This document shows positions 38,101-48,286 of a stretch of 64,000 bases of DNA, in pieces. Location: NCBI RefSeq assembly GCF_030296555.1, contig NZ_AP027728.1, positions 2,046,001-2,110,000 on the forward strand. The letters are read 5' to 3'. This stretch comes from Microbacterium suwonense. Its GTDB lineage: Bacteria; Actinomycetota; Actinomycetes; Actinomycetales; Microbacteriaceae. The position numbers and the translations under genes are program-made. The stretch's first letter is position 1; every line of letters begins with the position of its first letter. A model generated the notes under the pieces. The model worked only from the letters and a program-made list of their open reading frames with translations. It searched no databases and was not told the DNA's origin.

Positions 38101-39618
38101 ATGCCGCAGCATCCGCCTCCCGCCATTCAGAACGCCTCCGACCCCCGCCAGACGCGGCGCCTGCCCGAGACGCTGAACGAGTTCCAGCAGGCCGAGGGGC
38201 ATCCCCAGTTCCGGGTGGACGTCGAGCGCATCCGGTTCTCGCCGTACTACTCGCGGCTGTCGGCCGTGACCCAGGTGATCTCGCAGGCCGGCGCCGGCCT
38301 CGCCGTGCACAACCGCCTGACCCACTCCATCAAGGTCGCCGCAGTCGCCCGGGCGATTGCGACGCACCTGTCGACGCAGACCGACGAGCGCGGTGCCATC
38401 GTCGACGAGCTGGGCGGTGCGCATCCGGTCGTCGTGCAGGCGGCCGCCGCCGCGCACGACCTCGGGCATCCGCCGTTCGGGCACCTCGGCGAGCAGGCAC
38501 TGGATCGACTGGCGCGCACGCGGTTCGGGCTCGGCGAGGGCTTCGAGGGCAATGCGCAGACCTATCGCATCCTCACCCGCCTCGATGAGCACGACCGTCC
38601 GGGTGTCGGCCTGAACCTCACCGCAGCCGTGCGCGCGGCGGTGCTGAAGTACCCGTGGCGGCGCGGCGAGGGCGGGCCCCGGCGCGGCGGGGCGAGCAAG
38701 TTCAACTACTACGCGATCGACGAGCCGGATGCGCAGCGGGCGCTCTCCGCATATCCCCTGATCGCGCGGGGGCAGCAGACCGTCGAGTGCTCGATCATGG
38801 ACATCTCCGACGACATCGCCTACTCCCTGCATGACCTCGACGACTTCTACCGTGCCGGTCTGCTGAACCCCGCGACGCTGTCCGCCGAGTTCAAGTCGTG
38901 GCATCGAGAGCTGGCTCGGCTTCGGGCATCCGATGCCGAAGCCCTGGCCGCTGACACCCGCACGCCGGGGCACTCACTGGAGCTGCTGTGGCGTCGGTTG
39001 CAGGAGAAGGATGCCTGGATCGCCGATCCTGACGCATTCGGCGAGGCGGTTGCCAAGGTCGCCTCCGAGGTCATCGATGGACTGGTGGCAGAGCCGTTCG
39101 ACGGCTCCCTGGCCAGCGAGCGCGCGCTGGCCCGGTTCACGACCGGGTGGATCGCGCGCCTGCAGTCGTCCGTGGAGGTGCACCGGCATCCGGATGCCAG
39201 GAGCGGACACGTCAGCCTGAACCGCCAAGCCTGGCACGAGGTCGCGGTGCTGAAGTTCCTGCACGAGCGGTTCATCCTGGAGCGCCCCGACCTCACCGTC
39301 TACCAGCGCGGCCAGGCCAGCGTGCTCGAGCGGCTCGTCGACGGCTTCACCGCCTGGCTCGACGACCCCAGCGACGCTCGCCGCGCCCCGCGTCGCCTGA
39401 TCGACCTGGTCGAGCTCGCCACCGACGACTACCATCGCCTGCGCCAGCACTCTCCCGAGCTCGTCGCACAGCGCACGGATGCCGACCTCGACGCTCTCGC
39501 GCGCGGCCGCGGCATCATCGACTACGTCGCATCGCTCACCGACGCCCAGGCGATCTCGCTCGACGCCCTGCTCGCCGGTCGCACGGAGCGCTTATGGGAC
39601 GCCGGCCAAGGGCTGTGA
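38101..39618 (+). CDS. dgt: Deoxyguanosinetriphosphate triphosphohydrolase-like protein
   Basis: A 505-residue HD-domain dNTPase that removes triphosphate from deoxynucleotides. Metal ligands: NRLTHSIKVA, AAAHDLGHPPFGHLGEQAL, DISDDIAYSLHDLDDF. The N-terminal DPRQTRRLPET segment is typical. By family it may limit dNTP pools or act in defence against phage; in actinobacteria dgt is usually a housekeeping gene near dnaG, which is not in view here. Two palindromic elements and the HNH gene follow. Confidence 0.92.
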   Translation: MPQHPPPAIQNASDPRQTRRLPETLNEFQQAEGHPQFRVDVERIRFSPYYSRLSAVTQVISQAGAGLAVHNRLTHSIKVAAVARAIATHLSTQTDERGAIVDELGGAHPVVVQAAAAAHDLGHPPFGHLGEQALDRLARTRFGLGEGFEGNAQTYRILTRLDEHDRPGVGLNLTAAVRAAVLKYPWRRGEGGPRRGGASKFNYYAIDEPDAQRALSAYPLIARGQQTVECSIMDISDDIAYSLHDLDDFYRAGLLNPATLSAEFKSWHRELARLRASDAEALAADTRTPGHSLELLWRRLQEKDAWIADPDAFGEAVAKVASEVIDGLVAEPFDGSLASERALARFTTGWIARLQSSVEVHRHPDARSGHVSLNRQAWHEVAVLKFLHERFILERPDLTVYQRGQASVLERLVDGFTAWLDDPSDARRAPRRLIDLVELATDDYHRLRQHSPELVAQRTDADLDALARGRGIIDYVASLTDAQAISLDALLAGRTERLWDAGQGL

Positions 39619-39642
39619 CCCTCGCCTCATGCCGCTGTAGGA

Positions 39643-39717
39643 CCCGCGAGACTTCCTCTCCAGCACGAAACAGCACGCACGGCGACGGGTCTCGTGCTGG
39701 AAGCAAAGTCTCGCGGG
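39643..39717. repeat. Palindromic element CCCGCGAGACTT, copy 1 (left of HNH gene)
   Basis: Outer arms CCCGCGAGACTT and AAGTCTCGCGGG are perfect 12-base complements; inner arms TCCAGCACGA and TCGTGCTGGA are perfect 10-base complements, around AACAGCACGCACGGCGACGG. The same element recurs almost unchanged at 41466 on the other side of the next gene, in the same orientation. Confidence 0.9.
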
Positions 39718-39830
39718 CCGACGCAGGGTCAACCACGTCTCGCACCGCACTCGGCACGCGGGGCATCAGACGACGTCGCCGTCGCCCCGCTCGCGCAATA
39801 TGATGAGGTCAGCTGCCGGGGGATGGCTGC

Positions 39831-39853
39831 TCGGACATCCCCCGAATGTCCGA
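39831..39853. promoter_or_regulatory. Inverted repeat upstream of the HNH gene
   Basis: TCGGACAT and ATGTCCGA form a perfect 8-base inverted repeat with a 7-base spacer, about 95 bases ahead of the HNH gene start. Size and position suit a regulator binding site; no regulator gene is adjacent, so this is tentative. Confidence 0.35.
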
Positions 39854-39947
39854 TGACTGGACCGCGCGCGGACGCGCGCGTATGAGGGCCCGGTGACCCG
39901 CCCGGCTATACCCCGGACGAGCCGCCGCGCAGATTGGCAGTTGCGTG

Positions 39948-41443
39948 ATGACGACCACCCCCGCAGGCTGGTACCCCGACCCGTCGACCCCGGGTCAGCA
40001 CCGCTGGTGGAACGGCACCGCGTGGACTGCTCAGGTGCGGGCCATAACGACACCCACTGCTCTGCTTCCCCCACCGCAGCCACAGGTCGCCCCAGGCAAG
40101 TCACGCCGACGTCTGCCGATCTGGGCATGGGTGCTCATCTGCCTCGTGGGCGCTCTGCTCACGCTGATCCTCTCCCCGTCCTCGCGCCGCTGTTCCTCGT
40201 CGTGCTCATCACCGGCATCGTCGCGATGGCGAAGAACACACCCACCTGGCTGAGGTTCCGTAGCCGCAAGGTGGCGACCGCGGTCACGGCGATCTCGGCT
40301 GTCGCGTTCATGGTCACCGGAACCATCAGCGCGAACGTCTTCGGGCAGGGCGCGGATCATCTTCCGTCCGCGGCCCCGGCGGTGACCGAGTCCACCACGC
40401 CTGCACCCGAACCCACGATCCCTGCGGATCAAGATGCGGATGCAGATGCGGATGCAGATGCGGATGCAGATGATGAGCTCGTAGCCTTCACCGGACTTGC
40501 CTCCACCGTGGGCGACAGCGCGGCGACGTCCGACCTCGCCGCGCTGGACGTGCTGGAGACCATCCCCGTGAAGGGGCGTGCCGCGAAGACCGGGTACGAC
40601 CGGTCTGAATTCGGCCAGCGCTGGCTGGATGTGGACCGCAACGGCTGCGACACCCGCAACGATATCCTCGGCGCTCAACTGTCCGACGTTGTGCGGTTGG
40701 GATCGTGCAGGGTGTTGACCGGAACGCTGGATGACCCATACACCGGAGCCGTCGTCGGCTTCGTGCGCGGACAGGGCACCTCTGAGCTCGTGCAGATCGA
40801 CCACGTCGTGGCGCTCAGCGACGCATGGCAGAAGGGCGCACGGCTGCTCACGGCGGATCAGCGCGCCACCTTCGCCAACGACCCGCTCAACCTTCTCGCC
40901 GTGGACGGATCGGCAAACGCTCAGAAGCGCGACGGGGACGCAGCCACCTGGCTTCCGAAGAACACATCATTCCGGTGCGAGTACGTCGCTCGCCAGGTCG
41001 CGGTCAAGGCGACGTACGGATTGTGGGTGACCCAGGCCGAGCACGACGCCATCCGACGCATCCTCACCACGTGCCCGACCGAGCCGACGCCGACTTCCGC
41101 CTTCGCGACCATCGTGGCACCCGTCACTCCGCTTCCCGTCGAGCAGACTCCGACGCCGGTCAGGACCTCGTCTGCTCCGGTGCCGTTCGCTCCGGCTCCC
41201 GCTCCGGTCGCCCCTGCTAAACCGGCCCCGGTCGCTCCCAAGCCCGCACCCGTCGCTCCCAAGCCCGCACCGGTCGCACCCAAGCCTGCCAAACCGGCCC
41301 CCGTAGCTCCCAAGCCACCGGTCGACGTCACCTATCGCAACTGCACCGATGCCCGCGCACACGGAGCCGCGCCCATCTACAAGGGCGAACCCGGGTACAG
41401 CCGAAAGCTCGACCGCGACGGAGACGGCATCGCATGCGAATGA
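39948..41443 (+). pseudogene. Membrane-anchored HNH (GmrSD C-terminal type) nuclease-like protein with excalibur domain (frame broken once)
   Basis: Order of parts: DUF2510 (GWYPDPSTPGQHRWWNGTAW), a proline linker, two membrane helices, a DADADADADAD run, an HNH/DUF1524-type domain (YDRSEFGQRWLDVDRNGCDT, VQIDHVVALSDAW, NDPLNLLAVDGSANAQKRD), a PAPVAPK repeat linker, and a C-terminal excalibur calcium-binding domain (DRDGDGIACE). One missing base in the C4 run at 40174-40177, inside the first helix pair, splits the frame. The nuclease part would face the outside, suggesting DNA degradation or uptake rather than restriction. The gene is bracketed by two palindromic elements. Confidence 0.8.
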
Positions 41444-41465
41444 GTCGCGAGACCGCACGATAGAA

Positions 41466-41616
41466 CCTGCGAGACTTCCTCTCCAGCACGAAACAGCACG
41501 CACGGTGACGGGTCTCATGCTGGAAGGGAAGTCTCGCGCCGGAAGGGAAGTCTCGCGCCGGAAACAAAGTCTCGCGCCGGAAACGAAGTCTCGCGCCGGA
41601 GGCGAAGTCTCGCGGA
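41466..41616. repeat. Palindromic element copy 2 plus five 19-bp tandem repeats
   Basis: 41466-41536 repeats the element at 39643 with a few changes (GGTGACGGGTCTCATGCTGG). Its right end, GGAAGGGAAGTCTCGCGCC, is then repeated in tandem: units at 41522, 41541, 41560, 41579 and 41598, 19 bases each, differing only in the GGAARSRAAG part. The array probably grew by slippage from the element end. Confidence 0.9.
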
Positions 41617-41642
41617 GGGCGAAGCGACAGACCGCCTACGCT

Positions 41643-42829
41643 CTACAGCTCGCCGGGCCGCATCGCCTCGGCGTCGATGGCCCGCATGACGCGCAGCGCG
41701 GCGGTGTCGGTGGGCGGCTCGCCCTCGGCATCCGTCGCTCGGCGCCGCCGCGGCGCGTAGACGACCAGCGCGTGGAACAGGAACCGCGCGAAGAAGGCGA
41801 CCACCAGCGAGATCGCCGTGGCCAGCACGGCGGACAGGCGCCAGGTCTCGACCATCAGCGCCATCACCGGGATGCGCAGCGCCGCCTCGATGCTGTTGAA
41901 GGAGACGGATGCCGCGAAGCGCACCCACAAGCGTGAGGCGTCCTGTCGTTCGTCGCGGAAGACGAACAGCTCCTGCAGCACGAAGTTTCCCACGATCGTC
42001 ACCGCGGCGCCGATGATCGCCGCCAGCACGTAGTCCATGCCCAGGTGCGTGAGCAGCCACATGATGCCGATGTTCGCCACAGCACCGATGCCGCCGATCA
42101 TCGCGAACAGCCCCATCTTCCCGAATCGCAGCCGTGCGAGGTGCGCGAGGAAAGTGGCGCCCTGGCGCAGACTCGCCTTCGACACGCCGTTCCGCCGCTC
42201 GGCGAACTCCAGCGGCACCTCGGCGATGCGCAGCTCACGTCGTTCACCGCCGCGCACCAGGATTTCGAGCAGGATCTTGAAGCCCTCGGGGCGCAGCGTG
42301 TCCAGGTCCAGGCGCGACCGGTCCACCAGGAAGAACCCGGTCATCGGGTCGGTGCTGCGCCAGAGCCTGCGCAGGAACATCGCCTTGGTCACTGCGGTCG
42401 CGGCCTTCGACACGCCCAGGCGCACGGCCGTCCCCAGGCCCGCCGAATCTCCGCCGCCGATGTAGCGGGAGGCGGCGACGACATCGGCATCCCCCGTTCG
42501 TACCGTGCGATCATCGTCGGGAGCAGCTCGGGCGGATGCTGCAGATCGCCGTCCATGACGACGCAGACGTCGTGCGCGGCCTCGGCGAGCCCGACCACGA
42601 CGGCCCCGCCCAGACCCGCCGTGTTGTGCTCGCGGTGGATGCCGCGGATGGGGACCGGAGCGGATGCCGAGACCCGCGCGATCTCGGCCATGGTGTCGTC
42701 GGAACTGTCGTCGACGAAGAGGATCTCGGCTTCACGTCCGGCCAGCGCGGCCGCTGTGCGCGAGACGAGTTCGGCGACGTTGTCACGCTCGTTGAACGTC
42801 GGCACGATCACCGTGACGGAGGCGCTCAT
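41643..42829 (-). pseudogene. Polyprenol-phosphate mannosyltransferase-like GT2 with GtrA domain (frame broken once)
   Basis: From ATG 42829 (GGGGGAGG upstream) an N-terminal family 2 glycosyltransferase: VTVIVPTFNERDNVAELV, FVDDSSDDT, VVMDGDLQHPPELLP. A base lost from the C run at 42491-42495 (minus-strand G run) breaks the frame before DADVVAASRYIGGGDSAGLG, which continues to DPMTGFFLVDR and FKILLEIL. The C-terminal 130 residues hold four helices of the GtrA type (GLFAMIGGIGAVANIG). Enzymes of this kind load mannose or glucose on polyprenyl phosphate and help flip it for wall glycan or glycoprotein synthesis. Confidence 0.85.
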
Positions 42830-42972
42830 CTGGCAACCTCCCCCGGAACGATGCGACGCGAGTTCAATCGTGCCATCTTTCGCTGTGCGCCGAGTCCACC
42901 CCACAGCGCCCTGCGCGACCTATTTCTTGGCACGGGCCAGGCAACAAGGTCGACGACGATGACGAGGAATTC

Positions 42973-45265
42973 ATGACTCTGCTCAGACAACCGGCGAACT
43001 GGTGGCGTGAGAACCGCCTCGCGCTGCTCGCGAGCATCACCGCGATGTTCATCCTGCTGTTCACGATCGGCGGCGCCGTCGGCATCGCGAACGCCGCCAC
43101 GAAACCGGCCGCAGCCGACGACGGCGTGAAGGGACAGACCTTCACGATCGCCACCGACACCACGTGGGCGCCGTTCGAGTTCCAGCGCGACGGCGAGCTG
43201 CGCGGCATCGACATCGACCTCATCCACGCGGTCGCGGAAGACCAGGGCTTCGACGTCAAGATCGACGTGCTCGGCTTCGACGGCGCACTGGCAGCAGTGA
43301 CCGCCGGTCAGGCGGATGCCGTGATGGCGGGTATGTCGATCACCAAGGAGCGCCAGAAGACGTTCGACTTCTCCAACCCGTACTTCGACTCCGGCATCCA
43401 GATGGCCATCGCCTCGGACGACACGTCCATCACCGGCTACGAGGATCTCGAGGAAAGTCCGTCTCGGCCAAGACCGGCACTGAGGGCTACTCCTTCGCCG
43501 AGAACCTCGGCAAGGAGTTCGGCTTCACGGTCACCGGCTTCCAGGACGCCGCCGACGCGTACAACGACGTGACCACAGGCAACTCCGCGGCGGTCTTCGA
43601 CGACTACCCGATCCTCGCCTACGGCATCGCCACGGGCAACGTCGCACTGAAGACGGTCACCGAACAGGAGAAGGCCTCCAGCTACGGCATGGCCGTCAAG
43701 AAGGGCGACAACGAGGCGCTGCGCAAGGCGTTCAACGAGGGCTTGAAGAACGTCATCGAGAACGGCACCTACCAGGAGATCCTCGACGACTACCTCGGCG
43801 ACAACGCCCCGATGCGACGGGCATCGGCGGCGGCAAGGCGGCGCTGGGCAACGAGACCCTCGACCCCGGCGAGCCCGGCGACCTGCCGAAGAACCCCGCC
43901 TTCACGACAGACGTCGAGAAGACCAACGGTTCCTTCACCATCGCCACCGACACGACCTTCGCGCCGTTCATCTACCAGCAGGGCGGCAAGAACATCGGCA
44001 TCGACATGGACCTGCTGCGGGCCATCGCCGCCAATCAGGGCTTCGAGGTGGACATCAAACCGCTCGGCTTCGACGCGGCGCTGGCCGCCGTCACCGCCGG
44101 ACAGGCCGATGGTGTGATCGCCGGCATGAGCATCACCGACGAGCGCAAGAAGGTGTTCGACTTCTCGGACCCCTACTACCAGTCGGGCGTGCAGATGGCC
44201 GTCGCCAAGGACAGCGACATCACCTCGTACCAGGATCTCAAGGGCCAGAACGTCGCCGTCAAGACCGGTACCGTCGGCTACGACTTCGCCAAGCAGCTCG
44301 GCGAAGAGATCGGGTTCACGATCAACGCCTTCCAGGACTCGGCCGACATGTACAACGACGTCGCCACCGGCAACTCGGCGGCCACCTTCGAGGATGCACC
44401 GGTGCTGCAGTTCGGCATCGCCTCGGGCAACGTGCCGCTGAAGGTCGTCACCGACCCCGAGCCCGGCGCCGACTACGGCTTCGCCGTGCTGAAGGGGCAC
44501 AACGCCGAGCTGCTGCAGATGTTCAACGATGGGCTGAAGAACGCCAAGGACACCGGCGCCTACCAGCAGATCATCGACCGCTACCTGGCCATCGATGACA
44601 CCGCACCGGTCGACAACTCGTTCTGGACATTGGTGAAGACCTCGATCGGGCCGCTCTCGCAGGGTCTCGTCCTGACGCTGCTGGCCACGGCGCTCGCGAT
44701 CCTGTTCGCCATGATCCTCGGCATCGTGTTCGGCATCCTGAAGCTGTCGACGAACCCGTTCCTGCGCTTCCTCGCGAGCGCGTACGTGAACATCTTCCGC
44801 GGAACCCCGGTGCTGGTGCAGGCGTTCTTCTTCTACTTCGGCGTGCCGGCCGTCACAGGGCAGCCGCTGGACGCGCTCACCGCCGGTGTGATCACGCTGT
44901 CGCTGAACGCCGGTGCGTACATCACCGAGATCGTCCGAGGCGGTGTCCAGTCGGTCGACCCGGGTCAGATGGAGGCCTCGCGCTCGCTGGGTCTGGGCTG
45001 GGCTCCGTCGATGCGCCGGGTCGTGATGCCGCAGGCGTTCAAGATCATGACGCCCAACCTCATCAACCAGTTCATCATCACGCTGAAGGACACCTCGCTG
45101 CTGTCGGTGCTCGGCTTCGCCGAGCTGACCTACCAGGGCCGCATCGTGATCGCATCGACGTTCCGCTCGTTCGAGATCTGGATCGTGGTCGGCGTGATGT
45201 ACTTCATCGTGATCTGGCTGCTCACGGTGCTCTCCAACTGGGTCGACCGGAAGTTCAACAAGTAG
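42973..45265 (+). pseudogene. Amino-acid ABC transporter: two tandem substrate-binding domains fused to permease (frame broken twice)
   Basis: After a signal/anchor helix, the first binding domain starts TFTIATDTTWAPFEF and includes GQADAVMAGMSITKERQ; a base missing near 43453 precedes SVSAKTGTEGYSF, and one missing from the C4 run at 43807-43810 precedes the linker DATGIGGGKAALGNE. The second domain, SFTIATDTTFAPFIY to FDFSDPYYQSGVQM, is in the last frame with the permease (SQGLVLTLLATALAIL, EAA loop EASRSLGLGWAPSMRRVVMP). This SBD-SBD-TMD plan is that of Lactococcus GlnPQ, where two docked receptors feed one translocator with glutamine, glutamate or asparagine. Repaired length is about 765 residues. 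Confidence 0.88.
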
Positions 45266-45268
45266 GGG

Positions 45269-46051
45269 ATGACCATGACGAACAGTGAACCGACCTACAC
45301 CCGCCCGGTCACCACGACAGGGAACCCGATCGAGGTGCGCGACCTGCACAAGTCGTTCGGCAAGAACGAGGTGCTCGCCGGCATCGACCTGACCGTCACC
45401 AACGGCGAGGTCGTCGCAGTGATCGGGCCGTCCGGCTCGGGCAAGTCCACACTGCTGCGGTGCCTGAACCGACTGGAGGAGGTGACCAGCGGCGAGGTGC
45501 TCATCCTCGGCGAGAACATCGCCACCGCGAAGGGGAAGACGCTCGACACGGTGCGCCAGCGCGTGGGCATGGTGTTCCAGCACTTCAACCTGTTCCCGCA
45601 CATGACCGCGCTGGAGAACATCGCGCTCGCCCCGCTCGAGCTGAAGATGCTCAACCGGACCGAGGCGCGGGGGCGCGCCATGGAGCTGCTCACCCGGGTG
45701 GGCCTGGCAGACAAGGCGGATGCCAGGCCGGCATCCCTCTCGGGTGGTCAGAAGCAGCGTGTGGCGATCGCCCGCGCGCTGGCGATGAGCCCCGGGATCA
45801 TGCTGTTCGACGAGGCGACCAGCGCCCTCGACCCCGAGATGGTGGGCGAGGTGCTGCAGGTGATCCGGGACCTGGCGGCCTCCGGCATGACGATGGTGCT
45901 GGTCACGCACGAGATGGGCTTCGCCCGAGAGGTCGCCGACCGCGTCGTGTTCATGGCCGACGGCAAGGTCGTGGAGTCCGGTGCGCCGGCCGACATCTTC
46001 GACCACCCGCAGGAGGAGCGCACGCAGGACTTCCTCTCGAAGGTGCTCTGA
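45269..46051 (+). CDS. glnQ: Polar amino-acid ABC transporter ATP-binding protein
   Basis: A 260-residue ATPase: Walker [10 protein letters not shown] loop [11 protein letters not shown], signature [15 protein letters not shown], Walker [16 protein letters not shown] loop LVTHEMGFA. The closest family is the GlnQ/ArtP polar amino-acid group, matching the fused receptor-permease three bases upstream. The start may be ATG 45275, which has AGGGG at better spacing. Together they form a two-gene importer. Confidence 0.93.
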   Translation: MTMTNSEPTYTRPVTTTGNPIEVRDLHKSFGKNEVLAGIDLTVTNGEVVAVIGPSGSGKSTLLRCLNRLEEVTSGEVLILGENIATAKGKTLDTVRQRVGMVFQHFNLFPHMTALENIALAPLELKMLNRTEARGRAMELLTRVGLADKADARPASLSGGQKQRVAIARALAMSPGIMLFDEATSALDPEMVGEVLQVIRDLAASGMTMVLVTHEMGFAREVADRVVFMADGKVVESGAPADIFDHPQEERTQDFLSKVL

Positions 46052-46114
46052 GCGCAGTCTCGGATCGGATGCCGGGGTGAATCCCGGCACCCGATCCGGC
46101 CTTACCCTGGATGT

Positions 46115-46378
46115 ATGACCTCTCCTGCATCCGACACCATCACCATGTTCGGCGCCGCGTGGTGCGGCGACTGCCGCCGCACCAAGAAGCAGCTCGACGA
46201 ACTCGGAATCGAGTACACCTACATCGATCTCGTCGCCGAGCCCGCCGCCGCCGACGTGGCGAAGGAGATCTCGGGACGCACGAACATCCCCGTGGTCGTC
46301 TACCCCGACGCCAGCCACCACGTCGAGCCGTCGAACGCCGACGTCGAGGCCAAGCTGCGCGAGCTGTCGCTGATCTGA
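46115..46378 (+). CDS. Glutaredoxin-family protein (mycoredoxin-like)
   Basis: An 87-residue thioredoxin-fold protein with active site WCGDC near residue 17, EYTYIDLVAEP, and the cis-proline loop TNIPVVVYPD. Actinobacterial proteins of this kind (mycoredoxins) use mycothiol to reduce mixed disulfides. The aspartate in CGDC differs from the common CGYC/CPWC but occurs in related sequences. A single gene with its own short upstream gap. Confidence 0.87.
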   Translation: MTSPASDTITMFGAAWCGDCRRTKKQLDELGIEYTYIDLVAEPAAADVAKEISGRTNIPVVVYPDASHHVEPSNADVEAKLRELSLI

Positions 46379-46442
46379 CGCCTCGCCCTGGAACCGGGTA
46401 TCACGGCGTCATAGGCTGGGTGTCACCCTGAAGGAGACGATG

Positions 46443-48205
46443 ATGACTCAGCCCACCACCGCGACGACGGATGCCGGACTCGACGACCTCGAACGCAGCG
46501 CACTCGATGCGGACATCTCGGTGCTGCAGCAGGGTGCGCTCAGCTGGGCGAACCTGACCGTCACCCAACGGCTGACCCTGCTGCGAGCGCTGCGGACGAG
46601 CGTGACCGCCACCATCGATGACTGGGCGAACACCGCCGCAGATTCCAAGCGGCTCCGCGCGGGGCACCCGCTGCGCGGGGAGGAGTGGCTGAGCGGCCCG
46701 TATTCGGTGCTCGGTGCGATCGACGCCTACGCCGACACGCTAGGCAGGCTCACCGAAGGGCGCAGTGCGCTCGACGGCGTGAACATCGGCCGGGCTCCCG
46801 GCGGGCGCACCCGGATCGACGCCTTCCCCCTCACCGGCATCGACAGGTTCCTGCTGTCCGGGTTCAGCGGAGAGGTGTGGCTGTCTCCGGGGATCACGCC
46901 GAACACGGCGCGAGCGGCCGCCGGTCTCGCGCAGCTGACGCCCTCGGCATCCGGTGGCGTCGGGCTGGTGCTGGGCGCCGGCAACATCACCTCGATCCCG
47001 GTGCTCGACGTGATGTACGAGCTGCTCGCGCACAACCGCGTGGTGTTGCTGAAGGTCAACCCCACGCAGGACGCACTGGTGCCGGTGTACGAGCGCGCAC
47101 TGGCCCCGCTGATCGAACCGGGGTTCCTGCGCATCGTGCGCGGCGGTCCGGCGGTGGGCGCGCACCTGACCGCCCATCCCGACTTGGTGCACGTGCACAT
47201 CACCGGCTCGGCCGCCACCTTCGACGCGATCGTGTGGGGCCCGTCGGGCACGGCATCCCAGGCGTCGGCGACCAGACGCCGGCGACGCGAGAACCGCCCG
47301 AAGCTGAAGAAGCCGATCACCGCCGAGCTCGGCGGCGTCTCACCCATCATCGTCGTGCCCGGCGAGTGGACGGATGCCGACCTGACCCATCAGGCCGAGC
47401 ACATCGCGACGATGCGACTGCAGAACTGCGGGCACAACTGCATCGCCGGTCAGGTTGTGATCATGTCATCCGACTGGCCGCAGGCCGAGCAGTTCCGTGC
47501 GGCGCTGCGCCGCGCCTACGCGACTGCTCCCGAGCGCCCGATCTGGTACCCGGGGTCGCCGCAGAGGATGGCGCAGGCGGGCGAGGACTATCCTGACGCG
47601 CTGGTGCTCGCCGACCGCCTGCTGGTCGAGCTCGACGCGGGGCAGGATGCCACAGCGATCGAGAGCACCGAGTACTTCGCGCCCGTGCTGGGCGTGGTGC
47701 AGCTCCCGGGCACCGGGCAGGCGTTCCTGGATGCCGCCGTCGCGCATGCGAACGACGAGCTGCAGGGCACTCTCGGCGCGAACCTGCTCATCGATCCGGT
47801 GACGGAGCGCTCGCTGGGGACCGGGTTCGAGCGGGCCATCGCCGAGCTGCGCTATGGGTCGATCGCGATCAATGCGTGGACGGCGTTCGGTTTCATCATC
47901 CCGACCCTCACCTGGGGGCGTTCCCCGGCAACACGATCGACGAGGTCGGCAGCGGCATCGGCGTGGTGCACAACGCGCTGCTGCTGGACGGCGTGGAGCG
48001 CTCGGTGGTGCGCGGCCCGTTCCGGCCGTTCCCGCGGTCACTGCCGGTGTCCAACGGCGGCGGGCGGTTCACGATCCTGCCCAAGCCCCCGTGGTTCGTC
48101 TCCGCCCGCACCGGCGCCACGGTGAGCGAGGGCCTCACGCGCTTCCGCGCCCGCGGCGGCGTGATCGGCCTGATGAAGACCCTCCTGAAGGCGCTGCGCG
48201 CCTGA
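46443..48205 (+). pseudogene. Aldehyde dehydrogenase family protein (frame broken once)
   Basis: From ATG 46443 (AAGGAG six bases upstream) about 495 residues read as an NAD(P)-dependent aldehyde dehydrogenase: LVLGAGNITSIPVLDVMYELL, VHITGSAATFD, the general base in ITAELGGVSPIIV, and the catalytic cysteine in QNCGHNCIAGQVV. A base missing from the G5 run at 47914-47918 moves the end (AFPGNTIDEVGSGIGVVHN ... FPRSLPVSNGG) to another frame, closing at 48205 with a total of about 587 residues. The long insert and C-terminal tail are typical of the actinobacterial subgroup of unknown substrate. Confidence 0.82.
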
Positions 48206-48209
48206 CCCG

Positions 48210-48276
48210 CCCGTCTATTTGGCGCTCGTGCACGCGACACGCCGGTGCACGCGGGCATCCGCGCCATATAGACGGG
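48210..48276. repeat. Palindromic repeat, copy 4 (GTCTATTTGGC family)
   Basis: CCCGTCTATTTGGCGCTCGT faces GCGCCATATAGACGGG; the inner part CGCGACACGCCGGTGCACG is shared with copies 2 and 3. It fills the gap between two converging genes. One arm has TATTTGG where the other has CCATATA, so this copy has an internal mismatch. Confidence 0.85.
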
Positions 48277-48286
48277 TTCTGACGGG

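Noticed and set aside
38101..41443. dgt plus HNH gene as a phage-defence pair
   Set aside because: The dgt homologue looks like the housekeeping form, the HNH protein is predicted to be membrane-anchored and outward-facing, and repeats separate them; no operon link is visible.
41522..41616. CRISPR array (five short repeats)
   Set aside because: Units follow each other directly with no spacers, and there are no cas genes nearby; it is a tandem repeat.
43453..43453. Programmed ribosomal frameshifting inside the tandem-receptor transporter
   Set aside because: There is no slippery heptamer or downstream pseudoknot, and the two breaks in this gene resemble the base losses seen elsewhere.
43790..46321. 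An 843-codon antisense frame over the ABC transporter genes
   Set aside because: Same antisense artefact; composition mirrors the sense codons and no domain is visible.
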